Of a DNA stretch of 34,715 bases, positions 25,701 through 34,599 are shown in pieces. The first letter of the stretch is position 1; each line of letters begins with the position of its first letter. Both the position numbers and the translations under genes were made by a program. The notes beneath the pieces are model-generated. The model searched no databases. It was not told where the DNA came from and saw only the letters and a list, made by a program, of their open reading frames with translations. This DNA is from Planctomycetota bacterium (GTDB taxonomy: Bacteria > Planctomycetota > Planctomycetia > Gemmatales > Gemmataceae). The DNA lies in assembly GCA_016873095.1 (NCBI GenBank), contig VGYC01000063.1, positions 1-34,715 on the forward strand. Direction: 5' to 3'.

Positions 25701-28700
25701 GGCTCGCTGTCGTGGAGCCTGGCAGGCGTGCAATACCTGACGATCGTCGGGCTGATGGACTGGCGCGTGACGGCCGCGGATGGCGCCATGATCTTCGTGA
25801 ATGCGTCCTTGAACCTGGGCCCGGAAGGCGCGGAGATCCTGACGATGCTGGCCCAGGGCTTTTTGACGGTGAATGCCGGTGGCGTGGCCGGCATGATCGA
25901 GCTTACGCGCGAGCAGTCGGCGACCGATTTTCTCGGCCTCGGTATCGGCACAGCCTTCTCGCAAAGCTCCACGTTCGTTCTGGTCTTCAACACCACCGAA
26001 GTGGATCAGGTATTCGAGCTGCCCGAGGGCGTCACGTTGCCCAATCTGCCCGAAGGGACCACGGAAGTGGTCATCCCGGGCGGGCCGCCCCCGGAAGGAA
26101 CGCCGGCGACCGCCACGACCTGGGAGGAAACCGAAACCGGATTCTATTTCGTGCTCCATGCCAGCGGCGCCCTGGAGTTCCTGGACGGCAACCTGGCCGT
26201 CAGCGGCGAGTTCAACCTGCTGCTCACCGAGGAAATCATCGATATCTCGGTGGACGCCAAGGTCGCGGTGTTCGGCTCGGAGATGGCGGTCACCGGCGTG
26301 GCCACCATCGAGGACGGCAACTTCTTCTGCGAACTCACTGCCACGGCCTCCATCTACCCCAGCGACAGTTTCGAGATCGGCGGGACCTTTATCCTGCACA
26401 TCGACACGGCCGAGGGCGAGTACTTCATCGACATCCCCGATGCCAAGGTAAACGTCTTCGGGCTGAAGATGAATGGTAGTGCCCGGATCGCCATCGATAC
26501 CTCGAGCGGCGCCTTCAGCTTCTCGGGAGACCTGTCGCTCGATTTCTTCGGCATCGCCACCTTCGACGTGCACGCCAGCATCGACAGCAGCGGCAGCTTC
26601 GACTTCTCGGTCTCGGCCAGCTTCAGCTACACGTTCGGGTACGATGTTTTCACCATCGGCCTGCACGGCGGCATGAGCTTGCGCTTTGCGAACGAGGGTT
26701 TCTTCGGCAGCTTCAACGCCGGCGCCGACGTCAGCGGCGAGCAGCTCTTCGATATCACGGGTTCCGTGGCGATCACGACCAGCTATGTCTATCTCTCGTT
26801 CTCGCTCACCATCACGATCATTCCGGAGATCGATACCATCTTCGGCACGATCCCGGCCTGGAGACCAACGATCGGCTTCGATGTGGCCATCGGCAGCGTG
26901 ACGCCGCCCAAGTCGCCGCCCAGCCCGCCGCCGCCGGTGCTGGCCCACAAGGGGGAAGTCGGCGCCGCGGACGAGGATGTCCTGTACCTGCACATCGGCG
27001 CCGATGCGAGCTTGCGCGAAAGGTACACCACCGACAACGGCGAGACGTTTGTCGTGTCCCACGTGAGCGGCAGTGTCGATGACGATGCGGGCGAAACCGT
27101 CAAGGTCGCGGCGTTTGGCGTGACCAAGGAGTTTTCCGGAATCCGCAAGATCGTGGCCCGGGACGCCGGCGAGGGGGGCGACGTCATCACCATCGAGAGC
27201 GGCGTCGAGTCCGATGCCGAGTTGCACGGCGGCAAAGGCACCGACCGGCTGTCTTACCATGGCTCCGGCAGCGCCAAGCTCCATGGCGACGACGGCAGCG
27301 ACTCCCTCACCGGCAGCAGCGGCAACGACTTTCTTTTCGGCGGCGACGGCGACGACCTGCTCACCGGCGAGGGCGGCGACGACGCCCTGCACGCCGGCGG
27401 CGGCGCCAAGAACCAGATATACGGCGACGCCGACAGCAACTCAGTCGACAGCGGCACGCCTGGCGACGACACCATCGAGGGCGGCGCCGGCAGCGACATC
27501 GTCGACGCCGGCGCCGGCAACGATACCTTCGTCGGCCCGCTCCAGCAAGGCAGCGACTTCGTGGACGGCGGCACCGGCAACAATGCCGCCGTCGTCAACG
27601 GCAGCACTAGCCCCGACATCATCGTGATCGAGGGCACGACCCTTGAGGACAACACCCGCGCCTTGTTCATCCGCTTCGCCGATGTCACGGCCGGCAACAT
27701 GACGCTGCTCGGTTTCGCCGACGTCACCGTCAATGGCGGCGACCAGGAACCGGCGGGCCTGGCGGGCCTCATCGCTGACCGGCCGGGCGATGTCATCACC
27801 GCGCGGGATCTCACCGGCACCGGCCTGCAGGTGCTCAGCTTGCTCGGCGGCTCGGCCACGGGCGACAGCGAACGGGACGCCATCAGCATCCACGGCACCG
27901 CCGCCGCCGACAACCTCACGATCGACATGGCCACGGTCAACGACGTCCTGATCCCGGCGGTTGGCGTCATCGGCCTGCCATACGCCGTGAGGGCTTACGC
28001 CGAGGCCGTCTTCGATTCGGTCACCGTCAAGGGCGACGGCGGCGACGATGTCTTTGCTCTCACCAACAGCAGCGTCGCCGTAGCCGCCCGCGTCGAAAAC
28101 CTCGTCAGGTTCCTCGGCATCGACGGCGGCGACGGCAACGACAGGCTGTTCCTCGTCGATGACGCAAACTTTGATGCTTCGGACTCAAGGCTGACGCGCT
28201 CCACAGGCGGCGGCAACGTTCAGCTCAACGACCTCGAGGAAGTCAACCTCACCGGCGGCAGCAGTCCGAACAAGTTCGCGATCCGCGCCAGCCAGACGAC
28301 AAGGTTCGTAGTCAACGGTCTCGATCCGGTGACCGGCACTGTGCCGCCCAGCACCGGCGATTATCTCAAGCTGGACACGACGCAGCTGGCATTCGGCACC
28401 GGCCGACGGCGGCTGCACATCACCTCGCTGGGCAATGGCTTCTGGAGCTTTGCCCGCAACGGCACGACCTACGGGCAGCAGGTCGTCTTCAGCAGCATCG
28501 AGCGCTTCAACCACGTGGACATCGTGGTCACGGCCGCGCAGGCAGGCGCCAACAGCGTGCCGCGCGTCAAGGTCTACGACGCCGACAGCGGCGAGTTGAA
28601 GTTTCATGTGCTGGTCTATGCGAGCACCTTCCGCGGCGGCGTGAACGTGACGGCCGCGGATATCAACCGCGACGGCATACCCGACCTGATCGTCACTCCC

Positions 28701-29516
28701 GGCGCTGGCTCGCCAGCCATGCTCAAGGTCTACAACGGCACGCCAGACGCATCCGGCAACTATGCCGCCGCGCTGCTGACCGCCTTCAACGCGTTCGCTC
28801 CCAGCTTTCTCGGCGGCGCCAGCGTGGCGGCTGGCGCCGTCAACGGCGACGGTTACAACGACGTCATCGTCGGCGCCGGCGGCGGCTTGCTGCCGCACAT
28901 CAAGGTCTTCAACGGTGTCAAGCTGCTCACCACGCACGCTACCGTTGGCCAGGCGTTCCTGGCGTTCGAGAACTCGTTCCGCGGCGGCGTCACGGTGGCG
29001 GCCGGCGACCTGAACAACGACGGCTACGCGGAGATCGTCGCCGGCCGCGGGCCGGGACGGAATCCAGAGGTCCGCGTCTTCAACGGCAAGAACTTCCGCC
29101 TGGTCAAGAGCTTCAACGCCTTCAATTCATCCTTCGTCAACGGCGTCAGCGTGGCGGTCGGCGACGTCAACGGCGACGGCATCCGCGACATCATCGTCGG
29201 CGCCGGCCGCGGCAATGCCCCCGCGGTGTCCGTCTTCAGCGGCGCCAACGCCTTCGCCGGACGGCCGCTCGATCTGCTGGTGCGCTTCCTCGCCTATGAG
29301 CAAACGTTCCGCGGCGGTGTCAACGTCGCCGTTAAGCCGGTGGACGGCGGCGACCCCGGTAGTGTCGAAAAGACGGCCATCTGGCTTTCCTACGGCCCCA
29401 GCAGCACCAACCGCCCAGTCCGCCAGGCCTCCTACACAGGCACCGTCCCGCCCCCCACCCTGGTCAACAAGTTCTTTGAGAACGGCTGGCACCAGGGCGG
29501 TACCGCCATCGGATAG
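22707..29516 (+). CDS. Giant secreted LEDR-type protein with RTX and FG-GAP-like repeats
   Basis: The product has 2269 residues from ATG 22707, with AGGA 6-7 bases upstream (ATG 22692 has none). The basic N-terminus leads to MQLEDRIAPAVYG, the LEDRxxPA motif typical of large planctomycete exported proteins, which lack a classical signal peptide. Residues about 50-1400 are beta-rich with repeated modules: IGSFFEVESPSVTIEDF at about 210 recurs as IGSIAEVTDPSLTISDV at about 352. A Pro-rich linker (PPKSPPSPPPPV, about 1400) precedes Gly/Asp RTX-type calcium-binding repeats at about 1504-1613. About 1951-2211 holds four to five FG-GAP-like repeats such as GGVNVTAADINRDGIPDLIV. It is probably a cell-surface or released adhesin-like protein stabilised by calcium. 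No protease or C-terminal sorting domain is evident. The porin-like gene follows by 236 bases. Confidence 0.88.
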   Translation: MSRSGSPFPAPHTVDRTRLSRLRWHRPHVMQLEDRIAPAVYGNLGAIEHTVLDSSLMAGDALLVEIASAVSFDQFTLSDGQLAGNLKLSFLNDYTPALGDSFEVLTSSQPLTGDFDGYEGLGFYDDLYLKPVINGNTLSLEVARLPGGKLTTTTLEIISAFAGGEVALSVVSPGVFGVTMSNASASAELEISEDELVIKSASITVDQTFTIGSFFEVESPSVTIEDFTISASGVESGTFSIGAASATLFPGKAFSATVEDFEFSYDTLTSAFEISVGSFELTVGEALVVTADSAAFTYDPDTIDVPGTEIGTIESLSISIPKLSGFTGTIEDLVIRNNGFAFANATVAVAGTFSIGSIAEVTDPSLTISDVDVDFDEPAPFSGSITLAVGNFTLFPGNTKFTATADELSATFDFSDDNNGAMTLEAASVVITVGSVVEFTIDDLEIDTSAEGDEPLVTVGSCGVNLLSLGISGSGLADGSFVILDNFGVSLSLNNDAAGKLKFPSWLPINITFISLQWPDCNADPGDFTVTFSATLSTAAIGGSTLTVEGGVTNVVVDVGKLLDGKFPIISMDDGLISVSGMLFGFEVTGTIIFGVVRVDDNGDLISPDRFVLAENPETGDLEPTDEASTADAAGDEIFFFGGLQVEIEVAGKGFDIKIGVSELGPLEMFISVSAPLILEPVSGLAISNLRGGISFGNPIESITDPEELADAEFETPADLTALQWAAQLKRQVAAQVDSGVTWEDFDEAFANPETIRISAGASLASAYATNTTFHADVDITADLSGKFIFNAAGKLANDTIDLNFRAYLDLANVAAGDATILFLTDINGPDSPLTVYGGVVFSYLDGLGNEIDNPDENSNSQHIQLTISGGARFQALTYFEATLSGSVTFDFDIQSTVLTVDMTGDLEASYLGNLAQAAGHFTLDFKGLSDVPVLYGAMVVRSGEAFDILTDLGFEVTARGFFYINTDTEGHEVELTFSDDTTEVFDLKPLSVGFGVYGSLSWSLAGVQYLTIVGLMDWRVTAADGAMIFVNASLNLGPEGAEILTMLAQGFLTVNAGGVAGMIELTREQSATDFLGLGIGTAFSQSSTFVLVFNTTEVDQVFELPEGVTLPNLPEGTTEVVIPGGPPPEGTPATATTWEETETGFYFVLHASGALEFLDGNLAVSGEFNLLLTEEIIDISVDAKVAVFGSEMAVTGVATIEDGNFFCELTATASIYPSDSFEIGGTFILHIDTAEGEYFIDIPDAKVNVFGLKMNGSARIAIDTSSGAFSFSGDLSLDFFGIATFDVHASIDSSGSFDFSVSASFSYTFGYDVFTIGLHGGMSLRFANEGFFGSFNAGADVSGEQLFDITGSVAITTSYVYLSFSLTITIIPEIDTIFGTIPAWRPTIGFDVAIGSVTPPKSPPSPPPPVLAHKGEVGAADEDVLYLHIGADASLRERYTTDNGETFVVSHVSGSVDDDAGETVKVAAFGVTKEFSGIRKIVARDAGEGGDVITIESGVESDAELHGGKGTDRLSYHGSGSAKLHGDDGSDSLTGSSGNDFLFGGDGDDLLTGEGGDDALHAGGGAKNQIYGDADSNSVDSGTPGDDTIEGGAGSDIVDAGAGNDTFVGPLQQGSDFVDGGTGNNAAVVNGSTSPDIIVIEGTTLEDNTRALFIRFADVTAGNMTLLGFADVTVNGGDQEPAGLAGLIADRPGDVITARDLTGTGLQVLSLLGGSATGDSERDAISIHGTAAADNLTIDMATVNDVLIPAVGVIGLPYAVRAYAEAVFDSVTVKGDGGDDVFALTNSSVAVAARVENLVRFLGIDGGDGNDRLFLVDDANFDASDSRLTRSTGGGNVQLNDLEEVNLTGGSSPNKFAIRASQTTRFVVNGLDPVTGTVPPSTGDYLKLDTTQLAFGTGRRRLHITSLGNGFWSFARNGTTYGQQVVFSSIERFNHVDIVVTAAQAGANSVPRVKVYDADSGELKFHVLVYASTFRGGVNVTAADINRDGIPDLIVTPGAGSPAMLKVYNGTPDASGNYAAALLTAFNAFAPSFLGGASVAAGAVNGDGYNDVIVGAGGGLLPHIKVFNGVKLLTTHATVGQAFLAFENSFRGGVTVAAGDLNNDGYAEIVAGRGPGRNPEVRVFNGKNFRLVKSFNAFNSSFVNGVSVAVGDVNGDGIRDIIVGAGRGNAPAVSVFSGANAFAGRPLDLLVRFLAYEQTFRGGVNVAVKPVDGGDPGSVEKTAIWLSYGPSSTNRPVRQASYTGTVPPPTLVNKFFENGWHQGGTAIG
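27217..27545 (+). repeat. RTX-type nonapeptide repeat block
   Basis: This block encodes successive GGxGxDxLx-like units, such as HGGKGTDRLS, FGGDGDDLL, TGEGGDDALH, EGGAGSDIVD and DAGAGNDTFV. In known RTX proteins such units wind into a parallel beta-roll binding Ca2+ between turns. Some units are imperfect (for example the AGGGAKNQ segment). Confidence 0.75.
28560..29340 (+). repeat. FG-GAP-like repeat block
   Basis: Four full copies and one partial copy of a roughly 60-residue unit appear. Each has an F(R/L/V)xG(V/A)xVA start, a Ca-binding-like D(I/L/V)N(R/N/G)DG loop followed by (D/E)(L/V/I)IV, and a KV(Y/F)NG end. The copies would form blades of an integrin-alpha-like propeller, but a full propeller normally needs seven. 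Confidence 0.7.
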
Positions 29517-29752
29517 AGCAAACTGCGCCGAGCGCGAGCAGCGGAGAAGCCGAACCGGCAAGCCCTGCCTGCGTGGAAGAATTGCCTATCCTGGCTTACT
29601 TGTGACAATCAGCAATTCCTCTACAGACCCATTTTTCCTCAGATTCTTACCCTGATTGGCCGATTTTCCTTGAAGTCCCGGGTCGCGGGCGCGCATGCCC
29701 AGCTTGCCTCGCTTCACGCCGGGCAATGGAGAGGGCTGGAGAAGGATCGATC

Positions 29753-30952
29753 ATGAGAAGATCGCTGGTCTGCATCGGCATTTTGGGCCTGCTGTCGGGG
29801 CATTCGGCGACGGCCCTTGCGCAGGAGCCCGCTCTCATACTGCCGGCGCTGGAAGTGAAGGCGCCGCGTCGGCCGGCCCAGCCGATCTCGCGGGCCATTC
29901 CCGATACGCCACAAGAAATGCCAGTCACGACGGCTGTGGCTCCGACGATCACGCCGTATTCGGCCGCGCCCATGATGTCCGGCACCGGGCCCGTCGAAGA
30001 CACGGGAACGCTCATCGCCGGAGCAGCGGTCTATATCCTGAGCCCGTACTTTGACGGCAATCCCGCCTTCACCACCACCACCGGCATCGGCACCAGTTCG
30101 CCGCTCCAGTCCACGACCGATTTTTCCTGGAACTACAACGCCACGCCGGCGTTCTGGCTCGGCTGGCTCAATGCCAGCGGCCTCGGCTTTCGCGGACATT
30201 ACTGCTACTATGACCAGTTTTCCCGGACAGCCAGCGCCAGCCTGAATGTCGCCCAGGCGGCCACCTCGACCATCGCGCCCCCTGCCAACCTGGCGTCGCC
30301 GGTCGGTTCTCCCAGTTTTGGCTCGCCAGGTGTCATCCTGGGCAGCGGCCTCGGCCAGGACGTTCTCGCTTTTCGCAGCAATCTCCGTATTCAAGCGATC
30401 GACATGGAAGTGAGTCGGCTCTTGGACGGCGGCGGCCTGTTCGCGCTGTTCTCGGGCGGGGCACGCTATTTCCACATCTCCCAGGATTATCAAGCCACCC
30501 TCAGCAACGTCTTGCCGCCGCCGGCTGGCGCCTCGGAATCTCAGCTGTTGCAGTTCGGCCACAACTTCACCGGCGCCGGCCCAACGCTCAATGTCGTCGC
30601 CGGCTACCAGCTCGGCGGCATTCCGCTGTCCTGCTTCGGCGACGTGCGTGGCTCGTTCCTGGTGGGCGGCGCACGCAACAGCCGAAATTTCGTCCTCAAC
30701 GTCAACGACCCCGGCGGCGTCGTGGGCGGCAACCAGTTCGCCAATCCCGCAGCCGATGCCCGCCGCGGCGCGACGTTGCCCATCGTCGAGGTCGAGCTGG
30801 GATTGCAATATGCGCCCGTTGTCCTGGGCCGCACGCTTGTCCTGCGCGGCGGCGCCGTCCCTCAAACCTACTTCGGCGCCGGCAGCGCTTCGCAAACCTC
30901 CGGCAACCTCAGCTTGTTCGGCGGTCAGCTATCGGCGGGGCTGCTTTATTGA
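29753..30952 (+). CDS. Outer-membrane beta-barrel protein, Lpg1974-like
   Basis: The 399-residue product starts at ATG 29753 after GAAGGA. A clear signal peptide (MRRSLVCIGILGLLSG, cut after ATALA at about residue 23) is followed by a Pro-rich stretch of about 60 residues. The rest has alternating aromatic/hydrophobic strands typical of barrels: WNYNATPAFWLGWLNASGLG, GHYCYYDQFSRTA, ALFSGGARYFHISQDY, GAGPTLNVVAGYQLGG and VELGLQYAPVV. The pattern matches the Lpg1974 family of pore-forming outer-membrane proteins, common in planctomycetes. The end GGQLSAGLLY is a plausible final strand with a terminal aromatic. It lies 236 bases after the giant protein and converges with the next gene at only 15 bases. 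A porin or surface-anchoring role is inferred. Confidence 0.75.
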   Translation: MRRSLVCIGILGLLSGHSATALAQEPALILPALEVKAPRRPAQPISRAIPDTPQEMPVTTAVAPTITPYSAAPMMSGTGPVEDTGTLIAGAAVYILSPYFDGNPAFTTTTGIGTSSPLQSTTDFSWNYNATPAFWLGWLNASGLGFRGHYCYYDQFSRTASASLNVAQAATSTIAPPANLASPVGSPSFGSPGVILGSGLGQDVLAFRSNLRIQAIDMEVSRLLDGGGLFALFSGGARYFHISQDYQATLSNVLPPPAGASESQLLQFGHNFTGAGPTLNVVAGYQLGGIPLSCFGDVRGSFLVGGARNSRNFVLNVNDPGGVVGGNQFANPAADARRGATLPIVEVELGLQYAPVVLGRTLVLRGGAVPQTYFGAGSASQTSGNLSLFGGQLSAGLLY

Positions 30953-30967
30953 GTCGGAATGAAGTCG

Positions 30968-32347
30968 TCAGCGGACCGCGCCCAGCAGTTCCGGAATCGG
31001 CCGGCCTTCCGGTAAGATGGGAATCGGCCTGCCGGCGGGGTCGGAAATCGTGGCCCGTTCGTGATCGATGCCCAGGTGCTGGTACAGGGTGGCGGCGAAG
31101 TCGCCGACCCCGACGCGGCCGTCGCTGGCATGTTCACCCAGGCGGTCGGTGCGACCGATCACCTGCCCTGCCCGGATGTTGCCCCCGCTGAACAGGAATG
31201 AGTTGGCATGCGGCCAGTGATCACGGCCCGGCTGCGTCACGCCCGAACCGCTGTCGGCGGCATACGAGATGCGCGGCGTCCGCCCGAAATCGCCGCCGAC
31301 GACCAGCAGCACGTTTTGATCCAGCCCGCGCTGATGCAGATCCTCGATCAGCGCGCTGACTGCCTGGTCGAAGTACGGCGCACGCTGCCGCATGGCGTCG
31401 AAGACGTGATGGTTGACGGCGTGGTCGTCCCAGTTCTGGACCCGGCCGCACAACGGACCGGCGAGCGATACCGTCACCAGCTCAACGCCTGCTTCCGCCA
31501 GGCGTCTCGCCATGAGACATTGCTGGCCCCACGTGTTGCGCCCGTAACGATCCCGCAGACGAGGAGCCTCCAGGTTGAGATCGAACGCACGCCGCGCTTC
31601 CGGGCCGGTCACCATTCTCCACGCCTGCTCCTGAAACGTGTCGAAGGAGCGCGACCTGTCGCGATCCCGCACGCGCGACAGGCGGTCAAATTGCTGTCGC
31701 AAGCCCATGCGCCCGTCGATGCGCGTCACTGCCTGTCCGTCGCGCAGGGCGATATTGGGGACCTGGAACTCGGGGCGATTGGGGTCGCCGCCCACCACGA
31801 ACGGCTCGTGCGCGTTGCCGAGAAACGCGGCGCCCAGGTAGGGGATGGGGCTGACTCCGACATAGCTCGGCAACACGCTCGCCTCATCGCCGTGCAGGTA
31901 ATGAGTGACCGAGAACAGGTCGGGATAGTCGGCGCGCAGCCTGGCCAGCGCCACCGGTCGGCCCGTGAAGATCTGCTGCGGGCCGCTGTCGTGACAGACG
32001 CCGCCATGAACCAGCGAGCGCAACAGCGTGAAGCGGTGCGCCACCTGCGCGTGCCGTGGCAGCAACTCGCACAGGTGCAACCCGGGCACACGGCTGGCGA
32101 TGGGCCGATACGGGCCGCGATACTCGCTCGGCGCGAGCGGCTTGGGATCGTACGTCTCCAGGTGGCTGGCGCCGCCATGGCACCAGACCACGAGCAGGGT
32201 ATTGCGTCGCCCCTGCGGACGGCCGGCGCGGGCGCGCAGACGAAACAGCTCGGCCAGGCTCAGGCTGCCCAGGCCGGCAAGGCCCAGGCGCAGCAACTCG
32301 CGCCGCTTGATCGGGCCACGACAGGAAGTGACGGACGCCGGGGTCAT
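30968..32347 (-). CDS. DUF1501 family protein, Tat signal (type A)
   Basis: The 459-residue product has AGGA 5 bases before ATG 32347. The Tat-like leader is KRRELLRLGLAGLGSLSL. Conserved family segments include WCHGGASHLETYDPKP, GGDFGRTPRISYAADSG, GRDHWPHANSFLFSGG and a final RPIPELL. It is most like the plus-strand gene at 19465, including NWDDHAVNHH and AVSALIEDLHQRGL, and so is a paralogue. It starts 5 bases after the upstream DUF1501 stop at 32353, which suggests translational coupling. It converges with the porin gene 15 bases away. The product is likely exported folded by Tat and hydrolase-like by fold; the substrate is unknown. Confidence 0.9.
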   Translation of the reverse strand: MTPASVTSCRGPIKRRELLRLGLAGLGSLSLAELFRLRARAGRPQGRRNTLLVVWCHGGASHLETYDPKPLAPSEYRGPYRPIASRVPGLHLCELLPRHAQVAHRFTLLRSLVHGGVCHDSGPQQIFTGRPVALARLRADYPDLFSVTHYLHGDEASVLPSYVGVSPIPYLGAAFLGNAHEPFVVGGDPNRPEFQVPNIALRDGQAVTRIDGRMGLRQQFDRLSRVRDRDRSRSFDTFQEQAWRMVTGPEARRAFDLNLEAPRLRDRYGRNTWGQQCLMARRLAEAGVELVTVSLAGPLCGRVQNWDDHAVNHHVFDAMRQRAPYFDQAVSALIEDLHQRGLDQNVLLVVGGDFGRTPRISYAADSGSGVTQPGRDHWPHANSFLFSGGNIRAGQVIGRTDRLGEHASDGRVGVGDFAATLYQHLGIDHERATISDPAGRPIPILPEGRPIPELLGAVR

Positions 32348-32352
32348 TTTTC

Positions 32353-33759
32353 CTATCCCTCAAATAATCGCCGAATCGGTTCGCCGTCCGTCAGTCGATA
32401 GGGACGGCCGGTCAGGTCGTGAATCTCCGTCGCTGGGTCGATGCCGAAGCGCCAGAAGATGGTGGCAGCGAGATCGGCGGGCGTCACCGGCTCCAGTGCG
32501 GGGTAGGCGCCGATGCGATCGCTGGCTCCATGAACATGACCGCCGCGAACGCCGCCGCCGGCGAGGAAGACCGAGTAACAATCCGGCCAGTGGTCCCGGC
32601 CGGCGTTCGCGTTGATGCGCGGTGTGCGGCCAAACTCGCCCACGGCGATAACCAGCGTCGTGTCAAGGAGGCCGCGGGCATCGAGGTCGTCGATGAGCGC
32701 GGACATACCCTGGTCAAACGGGGGCAGCAGGTAGTGGCGATGCTCCTCGAAGCAGAAGCCATGCGCATCCCAGTTCTGGCCCTGCTGCTTGTAGTCGTTG
32801 ATGGTGACGAAGGCGACACCGGCCTCGACCAGACGGCGCGCCAGCAGCAGACTCTGGCCGCGAATCTCCCTGCCGTGCCCCAGTCCGCCGCCGCCGCCCT
32901 GGTAAGCCCGCGTCGCCGGATAGTAGCCATAACGCTCGCGCGTGCGCTCGCTTTCCTGCGACAGGTCCAGGGCGCGGCGAATGGCCTCGGATTCCAGCAG
33001 CTTGTACGCGCGCTCGGCAAAGCCGCGTAGCTGTCGGCCCGCCGGATGGTCGCTGCCCTGAACGCGTCTGACCTCCTCCAGCAAGGAGCGGCGCTGACGC
33101 ATTCGCGCCCAGGTCAGTTCGCCGGGGAGCGACAGCATGTCCGCACGGTAGGACCTGTTGGCCGGATCGCCCTCGATGCGGAATGGGTCGTAGGCTGCTC
33201 CCAGGAAGCCTGCCCCCTGGCACGGCACATCGACGACATTGTGAAAAAGATAAGGCAACGCGGCACATGCGACGTCAAGGCGGCGCTCGCGCCAGAGATA
33301 CGCCAGCGCGCTGCCATAACTGGGAAAGAACTGCGGAATGGGCGAGAACAGCTCGCGGTCGCCGCCAGCCAGCGGCCGCCCCGTCAGGGTTTCGATGCCG
33401 GCGGCGTCGTGCAGCCGATTCGCGTGATGCAGACTCCGGATCAGCGCAGCCTTGTGCATCCGCGCCGCCAGCCGCGGCAGATGCTCGGCAACCTGCAGGC
33501 CAGGGACCGACGTGGCAATGGGCTGAAACGCGCCGCGTATCTCGGCCGGCGCATTCGGTTTCAAATCAAAGGTATCCAGATGGCTGGGCCCGCCGTACTG
33601 GTAAAGCAGAATGCAGGCGCGCAATCTAGCCGGCGGATTGACCGTGCGTGACTCGGCCGCTGCCTGAGCATGCAGCAGCGTCCCCAGGTTCATTCCCAGT
33701 GCCCCAAGCCCGCTGGCCCCGAGCCACTGCCGTCGCGTCATCGCTGCTGTTTCTTGCAC
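32353..33759 (-). CDS. DUF1501 family protein, Tat signal (type B)
   Basis: I chose GTG 33759 because GGAGG lies 5 bases upstream; ATG 33741, just before TRRQWLGASGLGALG, has no good site but gives the usual leader. The product is 468 residues from the GTG. Family marks are YQYGGPSHLDTFDLKP, GEFGRTPRINANAG, GRDHWPDCYSVFLAGGG and the ending DGEPIRRLF. A Gly-rich loop (YQGGGGGLGHGREIRG) is an insert not seen in the other three copies. It is the first gene of a two-gene unit and matches the plus-strand gene at 20929 best. No DUF1549/DUF1553 partner lies nearby. It is a sulfatase/phosphatase-fold protein of unknown substrate, probably periplasmic. Confidence 0.88.
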   Translation of the reverse strand: MQETAAMTRRQWLGASGLGALGMNLGTLLHAQAAAESRTVNPPARLRACILLYQYGGPSHLDTFDLKPNAPAEIRGAFQPIATSVPGLQVAEHLPRLAARMHKAALIRSLHHANRLHDAAGIETLTGRPLAGGDRELFSPIPQFFPSYGSALAYLWRERRLDVACAALPYLFHNVVDVPCQGAGFLGAAYDPFRIEGDPANRSYRADMLSLPGELTWARMRQRRSLLEEVRRVQGSDHPAGRQLRGFAERAYKLLESEAIRRALDLSQESERTRERYGYYPATRAYQGGGGGLGHGREIRGQSLLLARRLVEAGVAFVTINDYKQQGQNWDAHGFCFEEHRHYLLPPFDQGMSALIDDLDARGLLDTTLVIAVGEFGRTPRINANAGRDHWPDCYSVFLAGGGVRGGHVHGASDRIGAYPALEPVTPADLAATIFWRFGIDPATEIHDLTGRPYRLTDGEPIRRLFEG

Positions 33760-33864
33760 GCTTCCCTCCAGACGATGCACTATTCTGGCAGGAAATCGTG
33801 CCGATAGCAACCCATGAGCACTCGGGTACTCGCATTCCCGTTTGGGTTGATGAAGCGCTCGAGT

Positions 33865-34599
33865 TCAGAAGGCCACACTGTCAAAAGGCCTGTGCCGGGC
33901 GTCCTGCAGCTTTCTCTCCGCGACGCACAGCAAGCCCTTGAGCGAAATATCGTTCGTTGGCAGACTGCCGATGCCGAACCAGGCATCAACATTGCGCAGG
34001 GCGTCCGTCGTCGGTCGCTCCAGAAGCGGCTTGAGTCGACGGCAACAGGTGACCGCGCCCGCGCACGGAGTATGGGGCAGCGCCAGGATAAATCCATTCA
34101 AACCATATTGCCCGGCGAAATCGCTGGCACGCTTGTTCTTGTTGACCAGCTGTGCCGCTCGTTGATACCACGCCTGGTCCGAAGTCGGCCGCTTCGACGC
34201 ATCCAGTTCGGCCAGGACGACGCTCAGCGGATATTGATGGCGGCGACTGCGTTCCACCTCCTCGAGCAGGCGTGTCTGGACCTGGAGCTGGCTCAACCAC
34301 GGCATGTGCGGGTCCGGCGTTGCGGTTTGCCAGAGCATGTCCGTGAGCCGATTCACGCGCTGCCGGCAGTGCCCCAGTGCGTCGCGGCGGCGTTGCAATC
34401 GTCGTCGCAGATCCCCCTGGCGCGCCGCCTGCCTCAGCGCCGCCAGCAGGATGGTTGGTTCCGTCAAGGTTTGCTGGCGCGGAAGCCAGTGGCTGACGCC
34501 GCAGTCAAAACACTCGGCGATTGACTGTGGTTGGCCGTCGGACAGCAGCAGCAGCGGCAGCCGTCGTGATACCGCCAGCCGGCGTAAGTCCGCTGGCAC
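33865..34599 (-). pseudogene. Truncated receiver / degenerate GGDEF protein
   Basis: The 244-residue frame starts at a GTG (34599) with no ribosome site, and the frame is blocked by a TGA a few codons upstream. Residues 1-55 look like the second half of a response-regulator receiver (LPLLLLSDGQ, then CGVSHWLP), without the phosphorylated Asp region. A helical linker leads to a GGDEF-like domain at about 105-240: LEEVERSRRHQYPLSVVLAE, then SDFAGQYGLNGFILALP where active enzymes have R-x-GGDEF. With GLNGF instead, it should not make c-di-GMP. It may be a decayed remnant or a binding-only protein. The composition remains coding-like, so recent decay is possible. It lies 105 bases upstream of the DUF1501 pair on the same strand. 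Confidence 0.6.

Noticed and set aside
22917-27392. 1491-codon minus-strand open frame inside the giant protein gene
   Set aside because: It is rich in Arg, Gly, Asp and Val with no motifs, and mirrors the plus-strand codon choice. The plus frame has the LEDR, RTX and FG-GAP motifs and a ribosome site.
33814-34524. 236-codon plus-strand frame opposite the degenerate GGDEF gene
   Set aside because: It has no recognisable motif, while the minus frame shows receiver and GGDEF-type sequence.
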